Assembly: GCA_964017065.1 (NCBI GenBank)
Contig: OZ024785.1
Coordinates: forward strand, 12,479,086 to 12,543,085
DNA from: Haliclona indistincta
Taxonomy: Eukaryota; Porifera; Demospongiae; Haplosclerida; Chalinidae
Reading direction: 5' to 3'
Length of the DNA stretch: 64,000 bases
How positions within the stretch are numbered: the stretch's first letter is position 1; the number at the start of each line of letters is the position of its first letter. A model generated the notes under the pieces. The model was not told the origin of the DNA, did no database searches, and was given only the letters and a program-made list of their open reading frames with translations. The translations under genes were made by a program, and so were the position numbers. This document shows positions 53,180-63,340 of this stretch, piece after piece.

Positions 53180-55004
53180 CTAATTTCTGTTTGATGGTTT
53201 CTTTCTACAATCTGGACAATACCATTTACCTCTAGGTGTAGTCTTGAGATGAAGACATGACATATGAAACCATATGATAGAGCAGTGTTCATTGTCACAG
53301 GCGATCATTGTTCCTTCCGCCTCTGATTGGCAGTAGCACCATACGTCATCCACAGTACATGCCTGAGTCTCATGTTGATATTCGGGCAATCTAGTGTACC
53401 ATTTCCCTAGAATTTCTGGAAGAATTCCAAGCTTAAAGAAAGTAGTAGCCTTTTCCAAAGCTTGAACAAGAAAAGAGTTGTCGATATAAATTCTCTCTAC
53501 AATGAGCTCACCATCACGCCACACGATAAAGTCACCAAACGTAGTTTCACAAAGTTTCATTTGTAGCTGAATTTGGTAGTAGTAAGCGTGGTTTCGTTTG
53601 AGTGTAAAAACCCCATCATCCTCAGTAAGAAAGAACCTGGAATTGGTAGTTGCTTCGACAAACGATTTGTCTTTGCACGAAAAGGGACATTTGATTTCTA
53701 GCACACCACGGCCACAGCATTCACAAGTCACAATCCCATCAGGTGTTGCACCCATGTGGGGATGGGAGGGGTTGATGATCAATCCACAACAAGAGACCGT
53801 AAATTGCGTGTGATTGGTTTTGTTTTCACTGCAGTAAGCTTCAAGAGCTGTTTTCTCATGTGCACAACCCCAATCTGTGGACTTTGATTTGAAGCTGTTG
53901 CTTTCTGGATAACAAATTGATTTGATCAAAGAAGCTGAAGGCTGAGTACTGTCAGTATGACAGGCGGCCTTGAACTTTGACGCCGTGACTCTTCCTGCTC
54001 TTTGTTCAAACCAAATCGTAGACCTAGCTTGCTGTCTTGTCTTTTCTTCAAGCAAACGTGCTTGCTCTACTGTTATCGTTAGACTGACACCTTCACATTT
54101 TTCTAACAAATCTGTGTAGGACAGCAGCAGATAGTCCTTATTGTACAGGGCTCTTAGTGGTAAAGGTAGAACACCTTGGGCTTCTAGAGGTACATAGGCA
54201 TCTGAATAGTCTGGTGTTATGCATGGAGAGGAGAACGGGTTTTGTCTTACAACTAGACAGTGCCTTATATAAGGAGTCAAGCTGATCTGCAGTGGGCTTA
54301 AGGCTCTTAGAGGCTGAAGAGCTACTTGAAGAACAAGCTGTTTGCTCACCGTCTAACAGCTTCTTGTGCTTGATGCTTGGAGAAGTAAAATCAATTTCAT
54401 GAATGCGTGCGAAGGGTACAGCTTTGAAAGCAGGTGGTAGCCAGTAACAGGGCATGGATGTGCAAGACATATCCTTTCTGAGCTGACTATTTCCTTCAAG
54501 AACAAAAAGAAGAGCTGCGACATGAGAACACGACTCGCCTAAACCAGCCACACAATCACAGTGTGCACATATCACTACGCCTTCTTTCTGCACCACTACC
54601 CATGGCTTGAGAGGAGAACAGCTCAACTTCTGTGAGTGCTTGACTTTGCCAGTGACGAGGTAAGCAGCCTTGGAACAGCACGGTATGTCAAAAACTACGA
54701 TATCAGTGACCCAGCCATCGATCATATACTTGTATCCCTCCATACTTTTGTAGGCCTTGAGCTCTTCATGAGTACAGGGACTTAAAGATGATATAAAGTA
54801 GTTGTAGATGTCGGGATAATGCACATCAGGCCAGTCTTGCCACTCGATACGACTGTAGTTAGCCGAGCGGCCGCCGTCCGCTATCGTTACGTACGGATCT
54901 GCCATTCCGCCCAACATTGCTAGCTTCTCTCTGTACCTATCTTGGTCCTTTGTGTTCAATGTCTTGTAGTAATAGGAGAAGCGAGATTCAGCCACTGCAG
55001 TCAT
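53180..55004 (-). pseudogene. YqaJ-type nuclease with SWIM and PHD fingers, one frameshift
   Basis: This is the second gene of the ISL2EU element. From the start at 55004 the first frame has a SWIM zinc finger (CAHCDCVAGLGESCSHVAAL) and a serine-rich linker, then shifts frame at about 54225-54245. The second frame, to 53180, holds the YqaJ exonuclease domain: WFEQRAGRVTASKF, WGCAHEKTALEAY, ATPDG and LEIKCPF (acidic and EIK catalytic residues), and YYYQIQLQMKL. A C-terminal PHD finger follows (CYCQSEAEG, CDNEHC, WFHMSCLHL, WYCPDC). All motifs are present, so only a single indel separates it from an open gene. Its role in transposition is not established. Confidence 0.83.
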
Positions 55005-55227
55005 GTCGCTCAGTCGATCACAGTTAATAATTTTGGCGCCCTTTTGACACTCAAAATGGCTACTACAACATTTACCATGACGACATACGTGCGCGCCCCG
55101 CCCATCGCAAAAGGTCTATACAATAAAACATTCCGAATATATAGCGGCCGGCCACCTCTCTATTCCGTATTGCGGACACGATATTCGGTCCGACACGATC
55201 AACGTAATACATTAACACACTCGATAG

Positions 55228-58076
55228 CAGTGGCGGATCCAGGGGTGGGCCAGGCAGGGCCTGGCCCACCCAATCGTGCCCAACTGTAATTTTTAAAAAC
55301 CGTAGCTATACTACTGTACAGCACTCCTACCGTTTAGCTCTGAGCTCTATTTCATAGTCGCGCGCTGACGGCGCTGTTACACATGGCGACACCCACGCAT
55401 TGTAGAATGTGGTCAGTTCCCAAACCGTTGTGGTCTGGGAACGAGTCTGAAAAAACAAGGCAAAAACCATGACTGGACGACAACTAACACTGCATGAATT
55501 GTTCAGAGGTATGTATACTGTAAAGTTATAACCCATGATGCTAATGAACTAATCTGTGCCAACTTATAGGCCCTAATCCTGCCATTCCTGTGCTGTCTTC
55601 AAGCCAAAGTTTGCAGGGTACTAGTGGTGCGACAAGTGTGAGTTCTGTTACTTCGATTAGCACTGCTGTACTCTCAAATCAGTGTTCTACCTCTTCTTCT
55701 AATTCAACGCCAATTTCTGTCAGTCACCAAGGCGATAATATTATAGTGGGTGATATTGCTAGCAACTCACAAGAAAATCCTGCTCAGCCAGTCAATGTTA
55801 CCTTTCCAACAACGTCAATAGGAAACAGAGGCCGTTCGTTCAACCCACGATGGTATGAGAAGTATCAATGGCTGGAATATTCAGTGTCAAAAGATGCCAT
55901 ATTTTGTTATCCATGCCGTTTTTTTGCTCTTGGTAGTGGGAGAGCAGAGGATACCTTTACTACTATAGGATACAAGGACTGGAAGCATGCCACTGGAAAA
56001 AATGGTGCCCTCATAAAACATGACTCATCTATAACACACCAAGCAGCAATGTCTAGTTGGTGTGCATACAAGGCAAATGTTCAGAGTGGCACATCAGTGG
56101 TAACCATGCTAGATGATGTCAGGAGAGAACAGATAGATAAAAACAGATATTATTTAAAGGCAGTAATTGATGTCTTGTTGTATTGCGCAAAGCAGGAGAT
56201 TGCTCTTCGTGGCCATAGGGAGAGCTTGTCAGCACAGTCAAGTAACAGAGGTAACTTTTTGGAGCTTATGGAATTGCTGGCAAAATACGATTCAGTAATT
56301 CATGATCGGTTAAACAATGGTCCTAAAAATGCGCAATACATGTCTCATGGCATACAAAATGAATTACTAGGTATTATGGGAAACAAGTTAAGAAAGAAAA
56401 TTTGTGAGAGTGTGAAATCTGCTCAAGTATTCAGTATACTAGCAGATGAAACTAAAGATTTTGCTAAAGAAGAACAAATGTGCTTTGTCGTTCGTTTTGT
56501 TGACATGTCCAAAGGAGAGATTCATGAACACTTTCTGACATATGTACAAGCGAAGCACCTTGATGCCCAGTCTTTGTCATCATACATCAGAAATCTTTTA
56601 TTGCAGTTTGATCTAGACTGTTCAAAAGTAGTTAGTCAAGGATATGATGGGGCTAGTGTAATGAGTGGAAGGTGCTCTGGTGTACAAGCTAGAGTTAGAG
56701 AATTTGCTCCATTTGCAATTTACATTCATTGTTATGCTCATATACTAAATCTTGTGCTTGTCGATTCCTGCAAGTCTATCCCTGCTGCAGCAGATTTTTT
56801 TCTGCTAATAGAAGCTCTTTATGTCTTTATGTCTGCATCTAAACCTCATGTAGTTTTTGCTGAAAAACAAAAACTACTGCACCCTGACAAACAGCCTTTA
56901 GCATTGCAAAAACTCTCAGACACGCGATGGGCATGTCGTTATTCTGCCATCAACGCTGTTTCTCGTACTTTTGATTCACTTCTCCTTTCCTTGGAAGAAA
57001 TTAGTGAAACAAGAAGTTTCAACCAATCTGCTATTGAAGCCAAAGGGCTACTACTTCAAATTAGGTCTTTTTCCTTTATTATTTGTCTCGTATCATTTGA
57101 TCGGATCCTTTCAAGTACCAAGCAGTTGTCAGATCTGCTGCAATCTTCCACTATGGATCTTTTTCGTGCATCCGAGATTGTTTCTGCAACTAAAGCAATG
57201 CTATCTGAATTTCGCTCAGATGATTATTGGGATAGTGTATACAAATATTCAACTGATGTTGCTCAGCTTCACTCTATTTCCACTGAATCTGAATCTAACA
57301 CAAGAAAAAGAAAACGACCAGTCCACTTTGAAGAAGGTGTGATTACTTGTCCAATAGGGTTTCGAGAAACTCAGCAAACTAAATCAGATTTCAAGCAACA
57401 ATTCTTCTTTCCAGTCCTTGACAAATTTCTTTTTGAAATGAATGAAAGATTTAGTGACTCAAATAGTGTTGTCTTGAAAGGATTGGCAGCTTGCAATCCT
57501 GCTTCATCAGTATTTCTTTCATTTCAACAGTTAAAGCCATTTGCACAAATGTACGCTATTGATATCACTATGCTTGAAACAGAAGTTAGATTAATTTCTC
57601 ATTCTCATGCTCAGTCAACAATCGACGCACATACAATAAATGAGTTTGGAGTTTATCTTCACTCTTGTCAGCCAGCCTATAGGAATCTTTATCAAATTGT
57701 CCAGATTGGACTGACCATAGCTGTGACAAGTGCTGAATGCGAACGCTCCTTCTCTGCATTAAGAAGAATTAAAACTCGATTGCGAACCACTATGAGTGAG
57801 AACAGACTGTCAGATTTAGCAATTTTATCTATAGAAAGAGAGTGTGCATCAGAATGCTTGGATTGTGAACAAATTATAACTGAATTTGCTTCCGTAGATA
57901 AAAACAGGCGAATAACCTTGTCATAGTTATTTATTATAATACCAACATTTGAATGTAGACTGCGTTTGCGCCAAAATCAATTAATTACGCCCACTATGAA
58001 TATTAATTATCAAAAATTTCGGCGGCGCTTTGCGCCGCCAGGCCCACCCAATATAAATTTTCTAGATCCGCCACTG
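55228..58076. mobile_element. hAT DNA transposon, about 2.85 kb, apparently complete
   Basis: The left end CAGTGGCGGATCCAG and the right-end complement CAGTGGCGGATCTAG are typical hAT terminal repeats. Subterminal GGGTGGGCCAGGC and GGTGGGCCTGGCGGC also correspond. An imperfect 8-bp duplication flanks it (CTCGATAG at 55220-55227 and GTCGATAG at 58079-58086, offset by two bases). It carries an open transposase gene. It lies inside the remnant TA element and is younger than it. Confidence 0.85.
55469..57926 (+). CDS. hAT transposase (zinc-finger MYM/TTF-type), intact, two exons
   Basis: Exon 1 is 55469-55508 (MTGRQLTLHELFR) and exon 2 is 55570-57926, joined in phase across a 61-bp GT-AG intron, giving about 798 residues. 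After a serine-rich N terminus, a TTF-type zinc-finger region is seen (RWYEKYQWLEYS, then FCYPCRFF). A DUF4371-like central part (ILADETKDFAKEEQMCFVVR, GYDGASVMSG) follows, and a C-terminal hAT dimerisation domain (TSAECERSFSALRRIKTRLR). It catalyses cut-and-paste movement of the host element. No stop or frameshift is present, unlike the neighbouring ISL2EU genes, so the element may be active or very recently so. A domesticated ZMYM-like gene is unlikely given the flanking terminal repeats. Confidence 0.88.
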
Positions 58077-58365
58077 CAGTCGATAGTGCGGACAGCCCGC
58101 TGTGTGCGTGACACCTTGCTCCTGGAGATCTTCCAAGAATCGAGCAAGGCCTGAAAGATACCTCGTGGTGATGCCTAGATTGTCGTGAAGTACGACAGAC
58201 TCGAGTTTCAGTCGGTTTTGACGCACCCGCATCGTCCCGCGCAGGCCGCGCTACGAAATTGGTCACGCCCACTAATTATTGACCTCCCGACTGGGGCCAC
58301 CTGTACTGTACAGGGGACAATTTTGCTGGTCCCAATGGTGTCCGCTTTAGAGAGGTTCCACTGTA

Positions 58366-59775
58366 ACAGACTCTCCGTTTATCGACAATAACTTACAATT
58401 CAAGAATGGTAACCTAACTAGACTGTTTCAATCACTCGAGGACATTGCTGGCTTGAAATAAGATGCTTTTCATAGACTAGCTAACACTACACGTCGCGTT
58501 ATTTTGTGAGAAAAATTGCTACAGCGTTCCTGGGATTGTGTGCACCTAGCGCTGTGCATATTTTTCCAAGAGTCGCTATGTATGTGAAGACGCACGTTAT
58601 GATGCTTCACAGCGAGTTTTGTGCTGTTTGCTCTTCTCTGTTGCAGCAAAAATATTTTTGCTCATTAATATTCATATTATTCGTAACCAGCCACCTTAAC
58701 CCTTTAATTACTAAATTATCTTGCTGAAATTTTAACCTCGTAAATGCTGACCACTTCTCTCGTGAATATCTCATGTGTCTTTTGTGCTACTGGTCTCAAA
58801 TTTGTGTCCTTTTACGCCAGTGAGTAGCCGCAATTGCCCACACTCAAGTCAGTCGATATGCCGCTCCCACTTCGAAAGTGAAGCTAATTAAGTGCAACGA
58901 CCACGTCAAATTTTGCTCAAAGTTAGTACTTTGGGGCTGGCTACTGAAAAGGACACACAAATAGCAGTGGTTTTGGTGAGTGCAAAATGTAGCCCAGATC
59001 ATAGAGAATGCACAAAAATGTGTTTCCGAGCATCCTGAAGCCATAGAAAATGCCACTGCCATAACGTTTAGCGCAGGGGGGGCGCCGAAAACCACTTGAT
59101 TTTGGGCGGTTATTTGTATTCTTCATTTTAGCTTAATTTTGGAATATTTTAACACTTTTTGATAAAATTATGGTGTCTGAAGTATGTATGTCGCCAAATG
59201 GCAACAATAGGGGTTAAAGGGTTAACACTTGGCTGACAATGGATCGCGATTGAGAAGTCGCAGATTATATATTGCCATTTCGCTAAAAACAAAATTCAAA
59301 GGGCACCTGCAAGGAGAATTTCATGACTGTTCGTGAGTGTCTTTGTCACGGCACTATTCGCTCACGTAAAGGCGCTAGGCGCGCTGAAGAAAGAAAGAAG
59401 GAAACGAAGATGACAAAACTCGATTTTCACCGTTTCCAGGTTCGTCGCTTTAATAACAATTTCGGGCAATCTTCTTGCTACTGTAAGATGGGGCAACGCC
59501 AGAGAGCTGGTCTAAGTGTCTTTGGATGTATAAAATTCATCACCAGGCAAAACAGCAGCGTTTGACCGCTAATACATTGTATGTAGCCGCCATCTTGTTT
59601 TCCCGTTCGTCCCTACATAAGGAGGCACTACCGTGTGTCCCTAATATTAGGTAAATAGTACTCCATCAACTAAACTACATTTGTAATAATTATGATGTCG
59701 CATCAAACAATACAAATTTACACTACTCTTTAGCAGTTAAACTACCATAATCTCTACACTACTGAACTGATCTAG
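58366..59775. other. Right half of the interrupted POT spacer
   Basis: This resumes the spacer broken at 51121 (CTCTCCGTTTATCG). It continues as at 12800-13630 and contains the TTAA-flanked insertion listed next. It ends with the common POT 3' flank before copy 13. The short open frames (58506-58727, 59323-59565) are counterparts of frames in the other spacers and have no supported product. Confidence 0.65.
58700..59221. mobile_element. 522-bp TTAA-flanked MITE (piggyBac-like ends)
   Basis: The ends CCCTTTAA and TTAAAGGG are inverted and flanked by TTAA (58696-58699 and 59222-59225). The related spacer at 32842-32854 reads CCACCTTAACACTTGG and gives the empty site with a single TTAA. TTAA targets and CCC-starting termini fit piggyBac-derived MITEs. 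No transposase frame is present. A fragment resembling its left end occurs near 15475-15510. Confidence 0.78.
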
Positions 59776-61479
59776 TTATGATGTAGTCAGTCCTGATAGG
59801 ATTTCTCTGCGCTCTTGCATGTACTCCTCCTCCTGGTCTAACCACTTGTCATGAGTGTCCTCAATCATCCCCTGCACATTGACTATCTCGTCTCGCTGTC
59901 GGTAGTTGTAACGTCTGGACACACATGAGAACAGCACCAGAGACACCAGGATCAGAAACACCTTCACTCCCTCGAAAATTAGCCAAGAGGTCTTTTCAAT
60001 AAGAAGAGTATCTACCAAACCTACTAGTAGGTACCTGATGCTAAAGGTGGCATACCACAGACCAATGAGCAGTCCCTGGGTAGTGCGAGGAGCCTGGGCA
60101 CAGATGAACTCAAACACTGTCATGGAGACAAGCAGAGAAGAGAGACCATTGAGGAGCTGAGGAATGATGAACCACAGGTAGGTGTTGTCCACTGGGTTGT
60201 CTGTTGATTCACATGAGATGTTGTAATAATTAATAATATTATTATTACTAAAGCGCATTTTATGGCATAAATCTTCAGGGTTATAACGGAAGAATTGATT
60301 TTTGCTTGAACAACTAGCAACTGAGCTGTGTTCTGACCAGTAGTTGCTGTCATGGTTGATCACTACTATTATGTACAAGACAACTTGTACCAGTGAGAGG
60401 TACAGACCAATCCACATTTTAGTGAGCATTCGAACTTTCTTGATGTAGCGACTACATTTGTTGATGATCAGTCGATACAGTGGAATACCAACCACTACAA
60501 CAAGAGTGCTGATGTGGAGTGGATTGAGCACAATTAGTAGCAGTACTGGTAGTGAAGGACAGCTAGTCCTCAGGAGCTGATTCGGAGCAGAGTAGCCATC
60601 TCCAGCTAGATGGTATCCAAACAGACACAGGAGAAGAGGCAGGATGCGTAGGAATGTCTTAGTGTCCTCCACCTCCTCATTGGTAAATGGTCCTCCATAT
60701 TTGTTCTTACCCAGGTCTATACGGCGTGGAATATCCTCCTCCCAGTAGGTGAAGGCACTGCGATGCTGAGGGACCTTGTGGTTCCAAGAATACTTGAGCA
60801 CTTTGTAGATATTCTTGAATGGGTTGAGACCTGCTCTCAGAATGTATAAGTGACGCTTTGATTTATGAAAAAGTACTAAACTGCTTACAGGAGCTAGACC
60901 AAGTATTGCAGGAATAAGTATTGTTAAATATTTCTTTATTACGCCGTGTAAGAGGTATTTTTCAGGTTCAACTACAATTATAAGATACATTACTACCAAT
61001 TGCACTGCATTGTGAGTCCAGTAGTACCAGTGGATGAAGGCAATCAGTTTTGGTGTAGGAGCCTCTAGTAGTTGATCCAGTCCAAATTGAATACAATTAG
61101 CTTTAAACAGTCCTATACCAGTGGTGACCAAAGCTATTAGTGTTAGTGTCAGGATATAAATCACTCCTCTTTCTGTTACTGTGAGAAAGATGTCGATGAA
61201 TGCTAGTACCGGTCCAATACTACACCCAATTATTAAAGTTATCAAGGAGCAATAAATAGTTCGATACCTGGTGAGACAGACATCAGCTATGTAGCCAAGG
61301 AGAGGGTAGCTCAGAAATAATAAGCCCAAGACAGATAAGTTTACGATCTTGTGGTGTGGTTGTTCGTGTTTCTCTAGTTGAATGTTCCTTCCTGTGTCCA
61401 ATAGTTGAACAGTGATAGAGCAAATAATGACTACCATATGACCTGGTAGAAAGGTACGATGATGTCCTGGCTGTGTCAT
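59776..61479 (-). CDS. POT/PTR2 (SLC15-like) transporter, copy 13 (type C)
   Basis: This intact frame is the sister of copy 8, with the same MTQPGHHRTFLPGH start (an optional ATG lies 21 bp upstream), KANCIQFG and the long asparagine-rich loop at about 60206-60330 (FSNNNIINYYNISC). It differs from copy 8 at many sites in the N-terminal block. Its end is SGLTTS, with NYRQ as in copies 1 and 5, while copy 8 ends SGMTTS with RYRQ. The ends of type-C genes therefore follow other copies and not each other. Confidence 0.87.
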   Translation of the reverse strand: MTQPGHHRTFLPGHMVVIICSITVQLLDTGRNIQLEKHEQPHHKIVNLSVLGLLFLSYPLLGYIADVCLTRYRTIYCSLITLIIGCSIGPVLAFIDIFLTVTERGVIYILTLTLIALVTTGIGLFKANCIQFGLDQLLEAPTPKLIAFIHWYYWTHNAVQLVVMYLIIVVEPEKYLLHGVIKKYLTILIPAILGLAPVSSLVLFHKSKRHLYILRAGLNPFKNIYKVLKYSWNHKVPQHRSAFTYWEEDIPRRIDLGKNKYGGPFTNEEVEDTKTFLRILPLLLCLFGYHLAGDGYSAPNQLLRTSCPSLPVLLLIVLNPLHISTLVVVVGIPLYRLIINKCSRYIKKVRMLTKMWIGLYLSLVQVVLYIIVVINHDSNYWSEHSSVASCSSKNQFFRYNPEDLCHKMRFSNNNIINYYNISCESTDNPVDNTYLWFIIPQLLNGLSSLLVSMTVFEFICAQAPRTTQGLLIGLWYATFSIRYLLVGLVDTLLIEKTSWLIFEGVKVFLILVSLVLFSCVSRRYNYRQRDEIVNVQGMIEDTHDKWLDQEEEYMQERREILSGLTTS

Positions 61480-63340
61480 GGCACTAGCTGGTCGTATCAA
61501 GTGTGTGGTTTATTTTTATTACTAAATGATGTAGTCGATTGAACTACCTGCACTAGTTGGTTTTTCTCAACAATGAAAACAATAGTAAAAGCTCTTGGAG
61601 TTACACTAGCAAAAATTGTTTTTTTAAATTATCTTTGAGATGTTTTTTTTATGCTATAGCTAATGCCTACAGTGTATGTCTATTGTCAATCTTTTTTGCC
61701 CTGTGATGATTGTTGATATTCAGCTGAAAACACTAAGAGTGTGATTGTAGGATCTCACCACTAGCCTGTGTCATTAATTGCTATAGCATTACACGTACTG
61801 TGTGCGTTCTTTGATCCATTTCCTTCATGTTCTTGTACTTTGATTTTGTTTATTTTCAAAATAGTTTTATCTGTCGTGTTGATGTATTACACATTAATGG
61901 GCGCATGATTCACCATATTTATTACTCAATAAAGGGCTCATGCTCTATATTACTTTTTATAATAAAATTTGCGAAAAGTAAGATAAAATGTATTCAGCTA
62001 TGCAATTCTACTCCAGCAGTTCTTCCACTGACAATGAACACACACATAAGTAGTGTTGTTGTCACATGTACTCCTCAGATGTAGGCTGTTCGTTAAGTGT
62101 GAGGTTGGGTCCCCAGACTAATATTGACTCATGCATGTTATGTCTGTCCGCTCTAGTTCGAAGAATCAGCTGGTGGTAAGTGCAATATCGATATGTATTA
62201 CTTAATGTAGGTAAGGAGTACTCTACGTGATTTATGGCACGAGACCACAGCCCGAGTGCCATAAATCATGTAGAGCACGACTTACCTATATTAAGTGGTT
62301 TAAAGTATATGCCGCGGCTGACTAGATCAAGCTGTAATGCTATAACCGAGTTTGCGAATGTCAGCATGCTATATGGGAATTAAAACTCATTCAATATGAC
62401 GCTGATATTGTACGGAGGGCGGGGATCACGAAATACATGATTTACAGGAAGCACGGTGCCTTTGATTCCGCCCACTCATATACTTTAAAACAAGTTAAAC
62501 TTGATGGTCTTGATGGTCAAGTTAAACTCGAACTTGATGGTCTTAGATTTTTTAATTAAAGCTTTGTCCTTGAGTTATGGCGTGATTTGCTTACTTTGTT
62601 TGCCGTTGCTGGCGATCTGGACTTCTCCGAAGTCAAATGTGTCCATGGTTAACTGGCTAGCAGATTGTAGGTTTGATCTGGACTACAGGATAGCGTGGCA
62701 GGTTCGGATAAAATTCAGCAAAAACCAAAAAACTAATATGGCTTATGCACACCCAGCTAATTAGTAGCATACTATTGGCTTCTGTTATTTTCCAGCTTAT
62801 ATCAATAGCTTGCATTGTACTTTATAAATTTGTTACAATCATCATCTGCTGATGGAATAGCTGTAGTTGCTGTGTGCTGTCAAAGCATGTCCAGTGTGCA
62901 GTATGCATGCAATTCCACCGAGGCATCTGCACCATGGTGCTTCATTCCTTTCTGTTCTTATTTGTTATAGTCCTTGCTTGACACTTCTTGATTATTCTAC
63001 TTCTAGAATCTTCCATTTCCTATAAGTACTTCGTTATACGGAGGTGTCCGCTATTGGGAGTGTCCGTTATGAAAGGTTCTACTATACGTGTTTACTGGAC
63101 GTACTGTTTCATTGATATACCAAACGTGAACAAAATTATTCTTGTGACAGACAGACGGAGGAATGACAAACAGACAGCACAATTACTGTATACTTCTTGA
63201 CTCCACCCACTAAGGCATAAAACCACAGGAATCTAAAATTAATTTTCTACAAATTACAACAATTCTACTGTACTGACTGTAGAACACACTGTAATGTCTA
63301 GCAATTAAAGGATTAATGTTAGAGACAATTTTCATTATTT
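61480..63340. other. Intergenic DNA between copies 13 and 14
   Basis: The first about 560 bp match the 5' flank of copy 8. A palindrome lies at 62201-62295, next to a wider inverted repeat whose ends are TTTAAAGTATATG near 62299 and CATATACTTTAAA near 62488. From about 63040 the DNA matches 37141-37445, the special 3' flank of type-B copies, with a solo CAGTGGAACC-family terminus. No gene is supported. Confidence 0.6.
62201..62295. repeat. 95-bp palindrome
   Basis: CTTAATGTAGGTAAG at 62201 pairs with CTTACCTATATTAAG at 62281-62295. Pairing continues inward through GTGATTTATGGCAC and GTGCCATAAATCAT, leaving a loop of about 15 bases. It is probably the core of a foldback MITE. Confidence 0.7.

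Larger units (their letters stand above)
51217..55117. mobile_element. ISL2EU-type DNA transposon, about 3.9 kb
   Basis: Long terminal inverted repeats begin AGACCTTTTGCGATGGGCGG on the left and end with the exact complement on the right. They extend about 80 bp inward, to GCCATTTTGAGTGTCAAAA, once the small MITE at 51271-51445 is discounted. AT flanks both ends (51215-51216 and 55118-55119). Inside are two convergent genes, a THAP-domain DDE transposase and a YqaJ-type nuclease; this pair is characteristic of the ISL2EU superfamily. Both genes carry frameshifts, so the copy is probably dead. Confidence 0.88.
51122..58363. mobile_element. TA-flanked element with CAGTGGAACC termini, disrupted by two later insertions
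   Basis: Left end CAGTGGAACCTCTCTTAACGG and right end complement CAGTGGAACCTCTCTAAAGCGG are inverted, with TA duplicated at 51120-51121 and 58364-58365. The paralogous spacer at 12781-12800 gives the empty site with a single TA. TA target and termini fit the Tc1/mariner/pogo group. After removing the ISL2EU (51217-55117) and hAT (55228-58076) insertions, only about 0.49 kb of element DNA remains, with no transposase frame. It was therefore a non-autonomous element before being hit. Confidence 0.82.

Noticed and set aside
55469..57926. Domesticated ZMYM-type host gene
   Set aside because: It is bounded by hAT terminal repeats with a near target duplication, so a resident transposon is simpler.
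51122..58363. Single large autonomous transposon carrying all three gene sets
   Set aside because: Separate inverted ends and target duplications for ISL2EU (AT) and hAT (8 bp) show nested independent insertions.
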